Notes under the pieces: model-generated
Databases searched by the model: none
What the model saw: only the letters and a program-made list of their open reading frames with translations
Told to the model about the DNA's origin: nothing
Program-made: the position numbers and the translations under genes
In this document: piece after piece, positions 10,427-18,506 of the stretch
Numbering within the stretch: the stretch's first letter is position 1
How the letters are laid out: each line of letters begins with the position of its first letter
DNA from: Bacteroidota bacterium
Lineage (GTDB): Bacteria; Bacteroidota; Bacteroidia; Bacteroidales; FEN-979
Direction of reading: 5' to 3'
NCBI GenBank assembly: GCA_026391795.1
Contig: JAPLDI010000006.1
Location: forward strand, 1,983 to 50,828
Length of the DNA stretch: 48,846 nt

Positions 10427-10434
10427 TACTTTTG
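10427..10434 (+). promoter_or_regulatory. -7 box of the ugd operon
   Basis: TACTTTTG (TAnnTTTG) 45 bases before the ugd ATG. A TTTTG at 10411 is too close to be the -33 box, so only the -7 element is supported. Confidence 0.45.
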
Positions 10435-10479
10435 ACCCTGCAATTCTCGAGAAAGTAAGGAACTAAAAATATAGATAGA

Positions 10480-11808
10480 ATGAAAATTTCAATTGTTGGG
10501 AGTGGATATGTCGGACTGGTTACAGGAACCTGCTTTTCTGAAGTGGGTATTGATGTGACCTGTGTTGATATTGATAAGAAAAAAATCGAAAATCTGAAAA
10601 ACGGGATTGTCCCGATCTATGAACCCGGCCTGGAAGAAATGGTTCACCGGAATATGAAGAAGAACAGGCTGAATTTTTCCACGAACATTGCTGAGGCAAT
10701 ACAAGATTGCGAGGTCCTCTTCAGTGCCGTAGGAACACCCCCGGATGAAGACGGAAGTGCTGACCTGAAATATGTCCTGAACGTTGCCAGGGATTGCGGG
10801 AAGTATATGAACGACTATATGCTGATCGTAACCAAAAGCACTGTACCGGTGGGTACTGCTAAAAAGGTAAAACAGGCAGTCCAGGAAGAACTTGATAAAC
10901 GGGGTGTTAAGATTGAGTTCGATGTTGCCTCCAATCCAGAATTTCTCAAAGAAGGAGCTGCCATCGATGATTTCCTCAGGCCTGACCGGATCGTGGTCGG
11001 GCTCGATTCGCCGCGTGCCGAAGAGCTGATGAAAAGCCTTTATAAACCCTTTACGCTGAATGGTCATCCGGTCATTTTCATGGATATCACTTCGGCTGAA
11101 ATGACCAAGTATGCGGCCAATTCAATGCTGGCAACGAAGATCAGTTTCATGAACGACATTGCAAATCTTTGCGAGATCGTCGGTGCCGACATCAATATGG
11201 TACGAAAAGGCATCGGCTCTGATTCACGGATCGGAACAAAATTTATCTATCCCGGTATCGGTTACGGAGGATCCTGTTTCCCGAAAGACGTGAAAGCCCT
11301 GATCAATACCGCCGACAGCTATAAATATCCCCTGCGCGTTCTGAAAGCCGTGGAAGCGGTGAACGATGACCAGAAAGCCCTGATGGGCCATAAAATCATG
11401 AACTACTTTGATGGCGACCTGAAGGGAAGAAGGATCGGACTGTGGGGATTGTCCTTCAAACCTCAAACCGATGACATGCGGGAAGCCCCTTCGCTGGTTC
11501 TGATAAAGAAATTCCTTGACGCAGGAGCAAAAGTTAAAGCTTACGACCCGGTGGCGATGGAGGAAGCCCGTCGGATCCTTGGCGATTCCATTGAATATGC
11601 AACGGATCAGTACGATGCGCTGATTGATGCAGATTGCCTTCTGCTGGTTACCGAGTGGCCGGAGTTTAAATTCCCGAATTTCAACATTATCCGGAAACTC
11701 CTCAAACAACCCGTTGTGTTTGATGGAAGAAACATCTATGATCTCCAGGAAATGAAACAGAAAGGGTTCTCTTACCATTGTGTAGGAATCCAGACCGGAT
11801 CACTTTAA
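10480..11808 (+). CDS. ugd: UDP-glucose 6-dehydrogenase
   Basis: 442 residues, full length for the family. It oxidises UDP-glucose to UDP-glucuronate with two NAD+ in the cytoplasm. The N-terminal Rossmann fold shows [13 protein letters not shown] (residues 7-19). The central dimer domain carries STVPVGTA and NPEFLKEG, and the active-site loop [10 protein letters not shown] places the catalytic cysteine at Cys266. The C-terminal domain has [18 protein letters not shown]. It is the first gene of an operon: the next gene starts 10 bases downstream and consumes its product. The ATG at 10480 begins directly with the NAD-binding strand [10 protein letters not shown]. It supplies UDP-glucuronate for UDP-xylose formation and presumably for the glycosyltransferases encoded opposite. 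Confidence 0.96.
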   Translation: MKISIVGSGYVGLVTGTCFSEVGIDVTCVDIDKKKIENLKNGIVPIYEPGLEEMVHRNMKKNRLNFSTNIAEAIQDCEVLFSAVGTPPDEDGSADLKYVLNVARDCGKYMNDYMLIVTKSTVPVGTAKKVKQAVQEELDKRGVKIEFDVASNPEFLKEGAAIDDFLRPDRIVVGLDSPRAEELMKSLYKPFTLNGHPVIFMDITSAEMTKYAANSMLATKISFMNDIANLCEIVGADINMVRKGIGSDSRIGTKFIYPGIGYGGSCFPKDVKALINTADSYKYPLRVLKAVEAVNDDQKALMGHKIMNYFDGDLKGRRIGLWGLSFKPQTDDMREAPSLVLIKKFLDAGAKVKAYDPVAMEEARRILGDSIEYATDQYDALIDADCLLLVTEWPEFKFPNFNIIRKLLKQPVVFDGRNIYDLQEMKQKGFSYHCVGIQTGSL

Positions 11809-11818
11809 CATCCATCCT

Positions 11819-12757
11819 ATGATAAAGAAAAAGGTTTTGGTTACAGGTGGCGCCGGATTCCTCGGGTCACACCTCTGTGAACGGTTGCTGAATGACGGAA
11901 ACGAGGTGGTTTGTCTCGACAACTATTTCACCGGACAGAAACAAAATATCGTGGCCCTGTTGAAGAATCCCTATTTTGAAATGATCCGGCACGATGTAAC
12001 CATGCCGTTTTTTATCGAGGTCGATGAAATCTATAACCTGGCCTGCCCCGCATCCCCGATCCACTATCAGTATAATGCCATCAAAACCGTGAAGACATCC
12101 GTGATGGGTGCTATCAACATGCTGGGACTCGCCAAAAGGATCAAGGCGAAAATTCTGCAGGCTTCCACCAGTGAGGTTTATGGTGATCCGGATGTTCATC
12201 CGCAACCCGAAACTTACTGGGGACATGTGAACCCGATCGGGACACGCGCCTGTTACGATGAAGGGAAACGTGCAGCAGAAACCCTCTTTATCAATTATCA
12301 CAAACAAAACAATGTCAGGATCAAGATCATCCGGATCTTTAACACCTATGGCCCCCGCATGCATCCGAACGACGGACGTGTGGTTTCCAATTTTATTGTC
12401 CAGGCCCTCCGGGGACAAGACATTACCATTTACGGGGATGGCACCCAGACACGCAGCTTCCAATACGTGGATGATCTGATCGGGGGAATGATCCTCATGA
12501 TGAATACACGGGAAGACTTTACAGGCCCCGTGAACCTCGGTAACCCGGTGGAGTTCACCATCAGGGAACTTGCCGAAAAGGTGATCCAGCTGACCGGCTC
12601 CCGTTCAAAAATAGTCTGGATGCCGCTTCCCCCTGACGATCCCACGCAACGCCAGCCCGATATCACCCTGGCAAGGAAAGAACTGAAATGGGAACCTGAA
12701 ATTCCTCTCGAAGAGGGACTGAAAAAAACCATTGAATATTTCACCTCGATTATCTGA
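11819..12757 (+). CDS. uxs: UDP-glucuronate decarboxylase (UDP-xylose synthase)
   Basis: 312 residues, typical for the soluble bacterial enzyme. It is an extended short-chain dehydrogenase/reductase that converts UDP-glucuronate to UDP-xylose and CO2. The NAD-binding motif GGAGFLGSH lies at residues 10-18. The catalytic Tyr-x3-Lys is Tyr146-Lys150 in ACYDEGKR, preceded by STSEVYGDP. The family signature NLACPASP and the later [20 protein letters not shown] are present. These distinguish it from UDP-glucose 4-epimerase and dTDP-glucose dehydratase. It sits 10 bases after ugd and 24 bases before the HPt gene. The pair makes the two-step pathway UDP-glucose to UDP-xylose. Confidence 0.95.
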   Translation: MIKKKVLVTGGAGFLGSHLCERLLNDGNEVVCLDNYFTGQKQNIVALLKNPYFEMIRHDVTMPFFIEVDEIYNLACPASPIHYQYNAIKTVKTSVMGAINMLGLAKRIKAKILQASTSEVYGDPDVHPQPETYWGHVNPIGTRACYDEGKRAAETLFINYHKQNNVRIKIIRIFNTYGPRMHPNDGRVVSNFIVQALRGQDITIYGDGTQTRSFQYVDDLIGGMILMMNTREDFTGPVNLGNPVEFTIRELAEKVIQLTGSRSKIVWMPLPPDDPTQRQPDITLARKELKWEPEIPLEEGLKKTIEYFTSII

Positions 12758-12781
12758 AACCCCTCTGATCCCTATACAGAC

Positions 12782-13126
12782 ATGATCGACAGGCAAAAAT
12801 TTAATGAGATTTTCCAGTATTTCGACAAAGAGGTGATCCTAAACATCATTGACATCTTTGAAAAAGAGCTTCCTGCAAGGTTTGAAAAAATTCAAAACAA
12901 CATCCTTGAAAAAGATTTTGAGGCTCTTGCCTTCAACGCCCACAGCATGAAAAGTGTTGCCGGAACCTTTATGGTCTCAGCCCCCGCTGAACTCGCAGGA
13001 AAAATGGAAGAACTGGCCCGGCAGGGAAACGTTCAGGGCCTTCAGGAGGTTTATGAAGAATTAAAAGCATCCGCGGAAGAACTTCTCGGCGAATTGATTG
13101 AGATCCGCCGGGAACTCACCCCTTAG
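12782..13126 (+). CDS. Single-domain histidine phosphotransfer (HPt) protein
   Basis: 114 residues, predicted all-helical. The HPt signature AHSMKSVAGTF is present, with the phospho-accepting His54. Residues before it (FNEIFQYFDKEVILNIIDIF) and after it (ELAGKMEELARQGNV) match the four-helix HPt bundle. It would pass phosphate between receiver domains in a multistep phosphorelay. It is the third gene of the ugd-uxs operon, which ties signalling to glycan precursor supply. The nearest receiver protein in the window is the single-domain regulator at 18021-18407, on the far side of the glycosyltransferase operon; a partnership is inferred from location only. No hybrid histidine kinase is present here. 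It ends 22 bases from the end of the convergent glycosyltransferase gene. Confidence 0.88.
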   Translation: MIDRQKFNEIFQYFDKEVILNIIDIFEKELPARFEKIQNNILEKDFEALAFNAHSMKSVAGTFMVSAPAELAGKMEELARQGNVQGLQEVYEELKASAEELLGELIEIRRELTP

Positions 13127-13148
13127 TCATTGCCCGTTCAAAAAAGTG

Positions 13149-14339
13149 TCAGACAGCCCTTGCGGCACGCTCCCAGTTAACTGTTTGCGCTCCCCTGAGA
13201 AACCTCCGCAGGCCGAGAAAGACCGACAGGTTCATGATGAAAAAATAATAGGGAATAAACAAAACCTTGATCCGGATGGAACGATGTTCGAGAAACCACC
13301 CGAGCAGGGCAGCGGCATAAAACAGAACCTGCAGCCAGAAGAGGGTGCTGTACAACCCGAAAGCCATCATCCCCTCCTTCATCGCGAGCAGGAACCCGGA
13401 AGGAATAAAGAGCAGCAATGCCAGGGGTGCCAGGGTCCATCGGAGGACCCGGTGCGAGATGTACTGGAACGACAGGGTGCCATACCTGAAAACATTCAGC
13501 AATGACCGCATCCTGATCACCGACTGGATCCCTCCAGCGGAGATCCGGATCTTCCGTTTGAGCTCTTCTTTCACATTTGCGGATGAGGTTTCCATGGCAA
13601 ACGCCATCGGATCATACTGGATCGTATAGCCCTGCTGCGCAACCCGCAGGGAAATAATAAAATCATCGAGAAGGGTGTCTTTTTCCACCTCCGTGTAAAG
13701 TTCTGTGCGTATGGCAAACAACTCGCCTGCGGCACCAACCACTGAATACAATTCGGCATCCCACTTTTTCAAGGTGGATTCATACTTCCAGTAAAGTCCT
13801 TCACCGGCACCCGCTGCAGAATCTTTTTCCTTGCTGAAAATCCGTTTTTCACCCGACACACAGCCTACTTTCGGATTGCGGAAAAGTGCAACGATCCGCT
13901 TCACCGATTCATTCCCCAAAAAAGTATTGGCATCACAGAAAATTACAATCGGGGTTCTTACAAATTTCATGCCCCGGTTCATTGCCCCTATTTTCCCATT
14001 CCGCTGCGGCTGATGATACACGCTGATCCCTTCATACCTGCCAAGGAGGTCAGGAGTCCCGTCATCCGATCCGTCGGTAACCCATACCAGCTGCAGTTTT
14101 TCCCGGGGATAATCCAGCTCAAGGGAATTCCTGATCTTTTCCTCTACGAAATCCCGCTCATTGTATGCCGTGATGAACAACGTGACGTCAGGTTCATAAA
14201 CACCGGTGGATTCATCTGTTTTCATTCGCCTGAAGTACCTTTTGATCCTGACAAGGAGAAACAGCAGGATTCCATACCCGATGTAGGTATAAAAAAGGAT
14301 GAAAAGCAGGAACCAGAAAATTATTTTTATCGTTACCAT
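13149..14339 (-). CDS. Membrane-anchored family 2 glycosyltransferase
   Basis: 396 residues. An N-terminal membrane segment (MVTIKIIFWFLLFILFYTYI) is followed by a cytoplasmic GT-A domain with FITAYNERDFVEEKI, WVTDGSDDGT, a DxD-like FCDANTF and the acceptor-side LLDDFIISLRV. Three or four hydrophobic segments close the protein (about 290-385). This layout fits GT2 synthases that assemble and may extrude polysaccharide. The strict QxxRW motif of processive synthases is not seen; the equivalent region reads KRKIRISAGGIQS. It is the last gene of a four-gene operon, 12 bases after the GT4 gene. Substrate is unknown; UDP-xylose or UDP-glucuronate from the opposite operon are plausible donors. Confidence 0.88.
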   Translation of the reverse strand: MVTIKIIFWFLLFILFYTYIGYGILLFLLVRIKRYFRRMKTDESTGVYEPDVTLFITAYNERDFVEEKIRNSLELDYPREKLQLVWVTDGSDDGTPDLLGRYEGISVYHQPQRNGKIGAMNRGMKFVRTPIVIFCDANTFLGNESVKRIVALFRNPKVGCVSGEKRIFSKEKDSAAGAGEGLYWKYESTLKKWDAELYSVVGAAGELFAIRTELYTEVEKDTLLDDFIISLRVAQQGYTIQYDPMAFAMETSSANVKEELKRKIRISAGGIQSVIRMRSLLNVFRYGTLSFQYISHRVLRWTLAPLALLLFIPSGFLLAMKEGMMAFGLYSTLFWLQVLFYAAALLGWFLEHRSIRIKVLFIPYYFFIMNLSVFLGLRRFLRGAQTVNWERAARAV

Positions 14340-14351
14340 CCGGAGTTTCGT

Positions 14352-15521
14352 TTATCTGTTTTCTTGATTGTTTAAGGAAGCCCCGATTCCCCTGTAGATG
14401 GCAAGGACATCTTCTGCCATCGCTCTCCATGAAAACTTCCCTGCCCGGGCAAAACCGCTTTCGATCAGTTTTTCGCGGTATTCTGAATCTGTTGTAAGCC
14501 GCACCATGGCAGCAGTAATTTCTTCCGGCCGGAAAGGATCAATGAGGCAGGCAGCATCTCCTGCCACTTCCGGCATGGATGAAGTATCGGAGGTGATCAC
14601 CGGAACCCCGCAGGCCATCGCCTCCAGCATCGGGATGCCGAAACTTTCGCGAAGTGAGGGATAAAGAAAAACATCGCTTTGACTGTAAATTGCAGGCAGA
14701 TCGGTGTTGGTTACATACCCCGTGAGACAGATCTTCTTTTCCAGTTCAGGATCACCAATTGATTCCAGGATTTTCCGAAGTTCTGATCTGTCAAAATCAA
14801 GCATCACGAGATGGATGTCGCTGCCCGCCTGTTTTTGAAAATCTGAAAACGCCCGGAGGGTTCCTTTCGTGTTCTTTTTGGGATCTGTATTCCCGAGGAA
14901 GAAAAAAAAGCGGTCGGGCAGATGATATTTGTTTTTAACCCGCTGAAGTTCTTTCGTATCGGTAACCGGAACAAAGTGTTCACTGACCCCGTTGTAGACG
15001 GCTGCCAGCCTTGAATCTCCGCTGATCCCGAAAAAATCGCCGATCCTCTTTTTTTCAAACCGGGAAACAGTAATTATTTTCCTGCTTTTTCGGATGATCT
15101 TTGGGACGACGTAACGGCGATAGATGTTTCCGAACTTCTGGTAGTTTGAACCGCTTCCACCCAGGATCCTGCGGTACCCGCTTTCCATGTAGATGATGTC
15201 GTGAAGTGTCACGACCAGGGGGACCGGTGAATAGAGCGGAGCCGTATTGCTGGTGCAATGGAGCAGATCACATCCGGCTTTTTTTACAGCCGCGGGCAAT
15301 GAAATCTGTTCCCAGAGAGGATAGGAACCTCCCTCTACTTTTTCAATCCTGAAATTAGACGTTTCCTTAAGCACTCCTTCATCCTCCCCGGGTTTCACGA
15401 AAATCACATATTGGTTCACATGATCGGTCTCCTGCAGCTTACGGATCAACTCCAGCGCAACCATGTCCATGCCATGCTTTTTATTCCGAAACAACCGCTG
15501 TCCCTCAATGCCTATCTTCAT
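14352..15521 (-). CDS. Family 4 glycosyltransferase
   Basis: 389 residues with the two-Rossmann GT-B layout. The N-domain begins MKIGIEGQRLF and has LLHCTSNTAPLYSPVPLVVTLHD written across its acceptor side. The C-domain has FFLGNTDPKKNTKGTLRAF and the donor-binding E-x7-E region RESFGIPMLEAMACGVPV. These are diagnostic of retaining GT4 enzymes that use NDP-sugars in the cytoplasm. It starts 3 bases after the end of the upstream GT2 gene, indicating translational coupling. No signal peptide or membrane segment is present. Donor sugar cannot be told from sequence. Confidence 0.92.
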   Translation of the reverse strand: MKIGIEGQRLFRNKKHGMDMVALELIRKLQETDHVNQYVIFVKPGEDEGVLKETSNFRIEKVEGGSYPLWEQISLPAAVKKAGCDLLHCTSNTAPLYSPVPLVVTLHDIIYMESGYRRILGGSGSNYQKFGNIYRRYVVPKIIRKSRKIITVSRFEKKRIGDFFGISGDSRLAAVYNGVSEHFVPVTDTKELQRVKNKYHLPDRFFFFLGNTDPKKNTKGTLRAFSDFQKQAGSDIHLVMLDFDRSELRKILESIGDPELEKKICLTGYVTNTDLPAIYSQSDVFLYPSLRESFGIPMLEAMACGVPVITSDTSSMPEVAGDAACLIDPFRPEEITAAMVRLTTDSEYREKLIESGFARAGKFSWRAMAEDVLAIYRGIGASLNNQENR

Positions 15522-15524
15522 TGC

Positions 15525-16763
15525 TTAATCCCTTTGTTCATGATCTGAATATTCCAGTAAACGCGTGCTAACGGCTTCATGCCGGGTATGAAGAAACTGC
15601 CGGTTTGCCCCTTTTATCTTCAGCATTGCCAGGATCATCAGCATCATGCCCCTGGGGAGACTGCCCATGGCCGATACTGTCTGCCAGCGATAGAATCTTA
15701 ATGGGACAGAAAAAAGAAAGGCCAGGAGACAGAGTGCTGTCAGGACCAACCAGAAATAGGTGAACGCGGGGTTGATCCCCCACAAAAGATCCGCCAGTGA
15801 AAACAGGGTTCCGAAAAGCAGGAGGGCACCAAGAAGCAGGATCCGTGGTGGCATGATGAACTGAACCGTTTTGTCAAAGTAATCAATATTTCCGGAAAGG
15901 AACAGGGAAGAAAGGGCATGACCAATCGCTTTCCGGAAATAGATCAGCTGGGCTGAAAGCCAACGACGGCGCTGGTTTGAGAATGATTCGGCTTTCTGTA
16001 CTTTTTCATCGTAAACGATGGCATCATCGAGATAGGCAATCCTGTGACCCTCTTTCAGCATCTTCAGCTCAATCTCTTTATCAAAGCCTCCTACGGCGGT
16101 TACCGTCGACATCAGCTTCCTGAAATAATCGTACCGGAAAGCCATTCCCGACCCGATGATGGCCGATGACAAACCAAGTACCCGGTGCCCCTTGCGGAAA
16201 ATGTTGTTGTTGATCTCTTCGCTGATGGCATCCAGCACAGCCAGGGAAGAATCCAGGTTCTTTGCCGTCCTGTGTCCCTGCACAGCCATTCTCCCCGGCT
16301 CAAATGCGGCATTCATTTTTTTCAGGAAATCAGGGGCCATCAGGTTATCTGCATCCAGGATCACGACGATGTCATAATCATCCGGCAACCGTTCAAACGC
16401 TGCATTAATGGCTTTTGATTTGGTGCTTTCTTCAAACTCTACTTCCAGGACCTTCACCGGAAGGTTTTTTAACTGTTCAAGGGTAGCTGGCTGGAAAGAA
16501 TCGGCGATCACAATAACATCCATGAGCTCCTGCGGATAATCTTGTTTCGTCGCATCCCTGGCTACATCAACAATTACCGAGTCTTCCTTATATCCCGGGA
16601 TCAGGATTGCAATCTTTCGCATCACCGGTTTTCCTGAAACCACCGGCTGACGATAGAAAAGTCCGGCAAAAGCAAAGATGAACAGATAGAGGGTCGGGAT
16701 TGCCAGAAACACAAAAACTGCAACCTGAAAAAAACCGTATGCTGAAGTGATAAATGAATTCAT
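15525..16763 (-). CDS. Multi-pass family 2 glycosyltransferase, processive-synthase-like
   Basis: 412 residues. One or two N-terminal membrane helices (about 8-35) precede a GT-A domain with AILIPGYKED, VVILDADN (DxD, with the DAD acidic pair) and GGFDKEIELKML in the TED position. NQRRRW matches the Q(Q/R)xRW motif of processive beta-glycan synthases such as cellulose and hyaluronan synthase. The C-terminal half has about three hydrophobic segments (about 290-365). It probably polymerises or initiates a glycan at the inner membrane. It lies 25 bases after the upstream GT2 gene and 3 bases before the GT4 gene. No PilZ domain was seen, so direct control by cyclic di-GMP is not suggested. Confidence 0.88.
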   Translation of the reverse strand: MNSFITSAYGFFQVAVFVFLAIPTLYLFIFAFAGLFYRQPVVSGKPVMRKIAILIPGYKEDSVIVDVARDATKQDYPQELMDVIVIADSFQPATLEQLKNLPVKVLEVEFEESTKSKAINAAFERLPDDYDIVVILDADNLMAPDFLKKMNAAFEPGRMAVQGHRTAKNLDSSLAVLDAISEEINNNIFRKGHRVLGLSSAIIGSGMAFRYDYFRKLMSTVTAVGGFDKEIELKMLKEGHRIAYLDDAIVYDEKVQKAESFSNQRRRWLSAQLIYFRKAIGHALSSLFLSGNIDYFDKTVQFIMPPRILLLGALLLFGTLFSLADLLWGINPAFTYFWLVLTALCLLAFLFSVPLRFYRWQTVSAMGSLPRGMMLMILAMLKIKGANRQFLHTRHEAVSTRLLEYSDHEQRD

Positions 16764-16788
16764 TGGTGTATCGGTTTGTGGGCTTTTA

Positions 16789-17712
16789 TCAGAAGGTCGG
16801 ATCCGAGTGAATGTTTTTTGCGGAGAGATGTTTTACATGCCACAGCACCGCCTGGCGGTATGCCGTGAAATGGCCGGGGTTCCTTTCAAACAGGAATTTC
16901 AGGGCATTCTTTGGAATGGCAATGAACAGCTGGTAAAGAACTGCAACAGGAAATTTTAATCCGGTGACGTTCCGTCTGAGATAAAGAAGTCTTGCCCGGT
17001 TCATGTAATAGGTTTTCATTGGGCTCATTTTCCCGGTCGAAATTGATTCTTTATGAAAAACCAGCGAGTTGTGAATGTACAGAAGCCGGTACCCGGCATT
17101 CCTGATCCTTTCTGACCAGTCAAGTTCCTCATAGTACAAAAAATAACACTCTGCCAGCAGCCCCACTTTCCGGATAACCTCCACCGGAACCATCATGGCA
17201 GCCCCGTGCAGGTAGGCTGTCGGGGCATCCTGTTCAAACTGACCGGTGTCGCGGATACCGTATCCACGGCCAGTACTTCGGATGGTATAGGGGTTCAGCG
17301 GCGTAAATCCGGCATATTGAAGCGTGTCGGGCGTGGAAAAGAACCGGATCTTGGGACTGACTGCACCGATCGTGGGGTCAGATTCCAGTTTCGCAACAAG
17401 CGGCTCGAGAAACCCCGGGTCCACTTCGGTATCGTTGTTCAGGAGAAGAATATACTTCCCTTTGGCTTTCCTTATCCCGAGGTTGTTTCCCCCGGCAAAC
17501 CCAAGATTTTCATCACTGCGGATCAACTGAATCTCCGGGAAGGAAACGGAAAGGATTTCAGGATCATCATTCGGCGAGTTATTGTCAACAACAATAATTT
17601 CCAGCTCCGGGTAGGTAACGTTCCGCAGTGATTTCAGCAACTCTGCGGTTACTTCCGAATGGTCATAGTTAATGGTAACTATAGAAACAAGAGGCATTTC
17701 CATCAAGTTCAT
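16789..17712 (-). CDS. Family 2 glycosyltransferase, rhamnosyltransferase-like
   Basis: 307 residues, soluble GT-A enzyme. It shows VSIVTINYDHSEVTAELLKS, the nucleotide site IIVVDNNSPND, LGFAGGNNLGIRKAKG and the metal-binding LLNNDTEVDP, with a late EELDWSERIRNAGYR. This combination is that of the GT2 group containing the WbbL-type rhamnosyltransferases, although the name is not proof of substrate. It is the first gene of the glycosyltransferase operon, with a -7 box 79 bases upstream. ATG codons at 17712, 17703 and 17697 are all possible; the first is given. Confidence 0.9.
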   Translation of the reverse strand: MNLMEMPLVSIVTINYDHSEVTAELLKSLRNVTYPELEIIVVDNNSPNDDPEILSVSFPEIQLIRSDENLGFAGGNNLGIRKAKGKYILLLNNDTEVDPGFLEPLVAKLESDPTIGAVSPKIRFFSTPDTLQYAGFTPLNPYTIRSTGRGYGIRDTGQFEQDAPTAYLHGAAMMVPVEVIRKVGLLAECYFLYYEELDWSERIRNAGYRLLYIHNSLVFHKESISTGKMSPMKTYYMNRARLLYLRRNVTGLKFPVAVLYQLFIAIPKNALKFLFERNPGHFTAYRQAVLWHVKHLSAKNIHSDPTF

Positions 17713-18020
17713 TTTACGCTACGTTGCAGATCTTGTTTTACGGAATGCCTGTTTACGGCATTCTTTAGCAGCATTTCTTCTTATCGCCGGCAAAGATACA
17801 TCATTTATTTATATTTAGATTAAATTAACCTTAATTACTTCATCCCGCAATGCTGAATTATGCGAATCGGCACCTTTCAGGAACCCTGCAATGAGCGCTC
17901 CGCAGGAACCCATTCCGAACTGGAATTCGAAACCCGGCTTAGTCCTTGATCAGGATAAGAAAGAAAGCAGGAAAGGAAGGAGTGCGGGCAGAAGCCCGGA
18001 GAAATGAGCTGATCAGGGCA
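17713..18020. other. Spacer between glycosyltransferase operon and regulator gene
   Basis: This 308-base stretch carries the -7 box of the glycosyltransferase operon in an AT-rich segment (17800-17840). A short hairpin (CGGGC, AGAA loop, GCCCG, 17985-17998) lies just after the receiver gene stop and may be a weak terminator. No gene was seen. Confidence 0.5.
17791..17798 (-). promoter_or_regulatory. -7 box of the glycosyltransferase operon
   Basis: On the minus strand TATCTTTG, an exact TAnnTTTG, flanked upstream by AT-rich DNA. No TTTG was found 19-20 bases further upstream. Confidence 0.5.
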
Positions 18021-18407
18021 TCACCATTTCCCGGCAAAATGGATGGGAAACAGGTTTTTATTAATCAGTTCCTCGAGCTCTTCCGGGTTAAAGGGTTTTG
18101 CCAGAAAATCCTGTGCCCCGAGGCGGTAACAGCGGATCCGTTCCTTGCTGCTCTCCACCCCCGAAAGCATGATGACGGGTGTATGTTTGGTGTACCCCCG
18201 CTGCCTGAGTTTCTCCAAAAAAACATAGCCGTCCATCTTCGGCATCTGGATATCACAGATGATCAGGTCGGGAAGATTCCCTTCGAGCCAAATCAGCGCT
18301 TCGGATCCATCATACTGGCAACTAATTTCATACTTTTTGGATAGAAAGTTCTCCAGGAGCATGCATATACTGGGTTCATCATCAATGATAAGAATCTTAT
18401 GTTTCAT
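18021..18407 (-). CDS. Stand-alone response-regulator receiver protein
   Basis: 128 residues, a single REC domain with no output domain. Acidic pocket residues Asp9-Asp10 (IIDDEP), phospho-acceptor Asp52 (IICDIQMPKMDG), Ser82 (MLSG) and Lys104 (LAKPF) are all present, so it should be phosphorylated normally. Single-domain receivers act by binding partner proteins or as intermediates in phosphorelays. It precedes the glycosyltransferase operon by about 300 bases in the same direction and has its own -7 box. With the HPt protein encoded at the other end of the glycan locus it could form two steps of one relay. No cognate kinase is in the window. Confidence 0.92.
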   Translation of the reverse strand: MKHKILIIDDEPSICMLLENFLSKKYEISCQYDGSEALIWLEGNLPDLIICDIQMPKMDGYVFLEKLRQRGYTKHTPVIMLSGVESSKERIRCYRLGAQDFLAKPFNPEELEELINKNLFPIHFAGKW

Positions 18408-18434
18408 GGTTCGGTTTTAAATCTGGTGAGCCTG

Positions 18435-18442
18435 CAAAATTA
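18435..18442 (-). promoter_or_regulatory. -7 box, receiver gene
   Basis: On the minus strand TAATTTTG (TAnnTTTG), 27 bases before the ATG of the receiver gene at 18407. No convincing -33 box. Confidence 0.5.
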
Positions 18443-18506
18443 GGATAATTGCTTTGTAAGAATAATTTTTATTCAACCCCGATCCTGTGCCGGGCATCCT
18501 TTCGGG

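Noticed and set aside
10489-12463. Long minus-strand frames opposite ugd and uxs
   Set aside because: The plus-strand enzymes are full length with all catalytic motifs; the antisense frames are by-products of codon bias.
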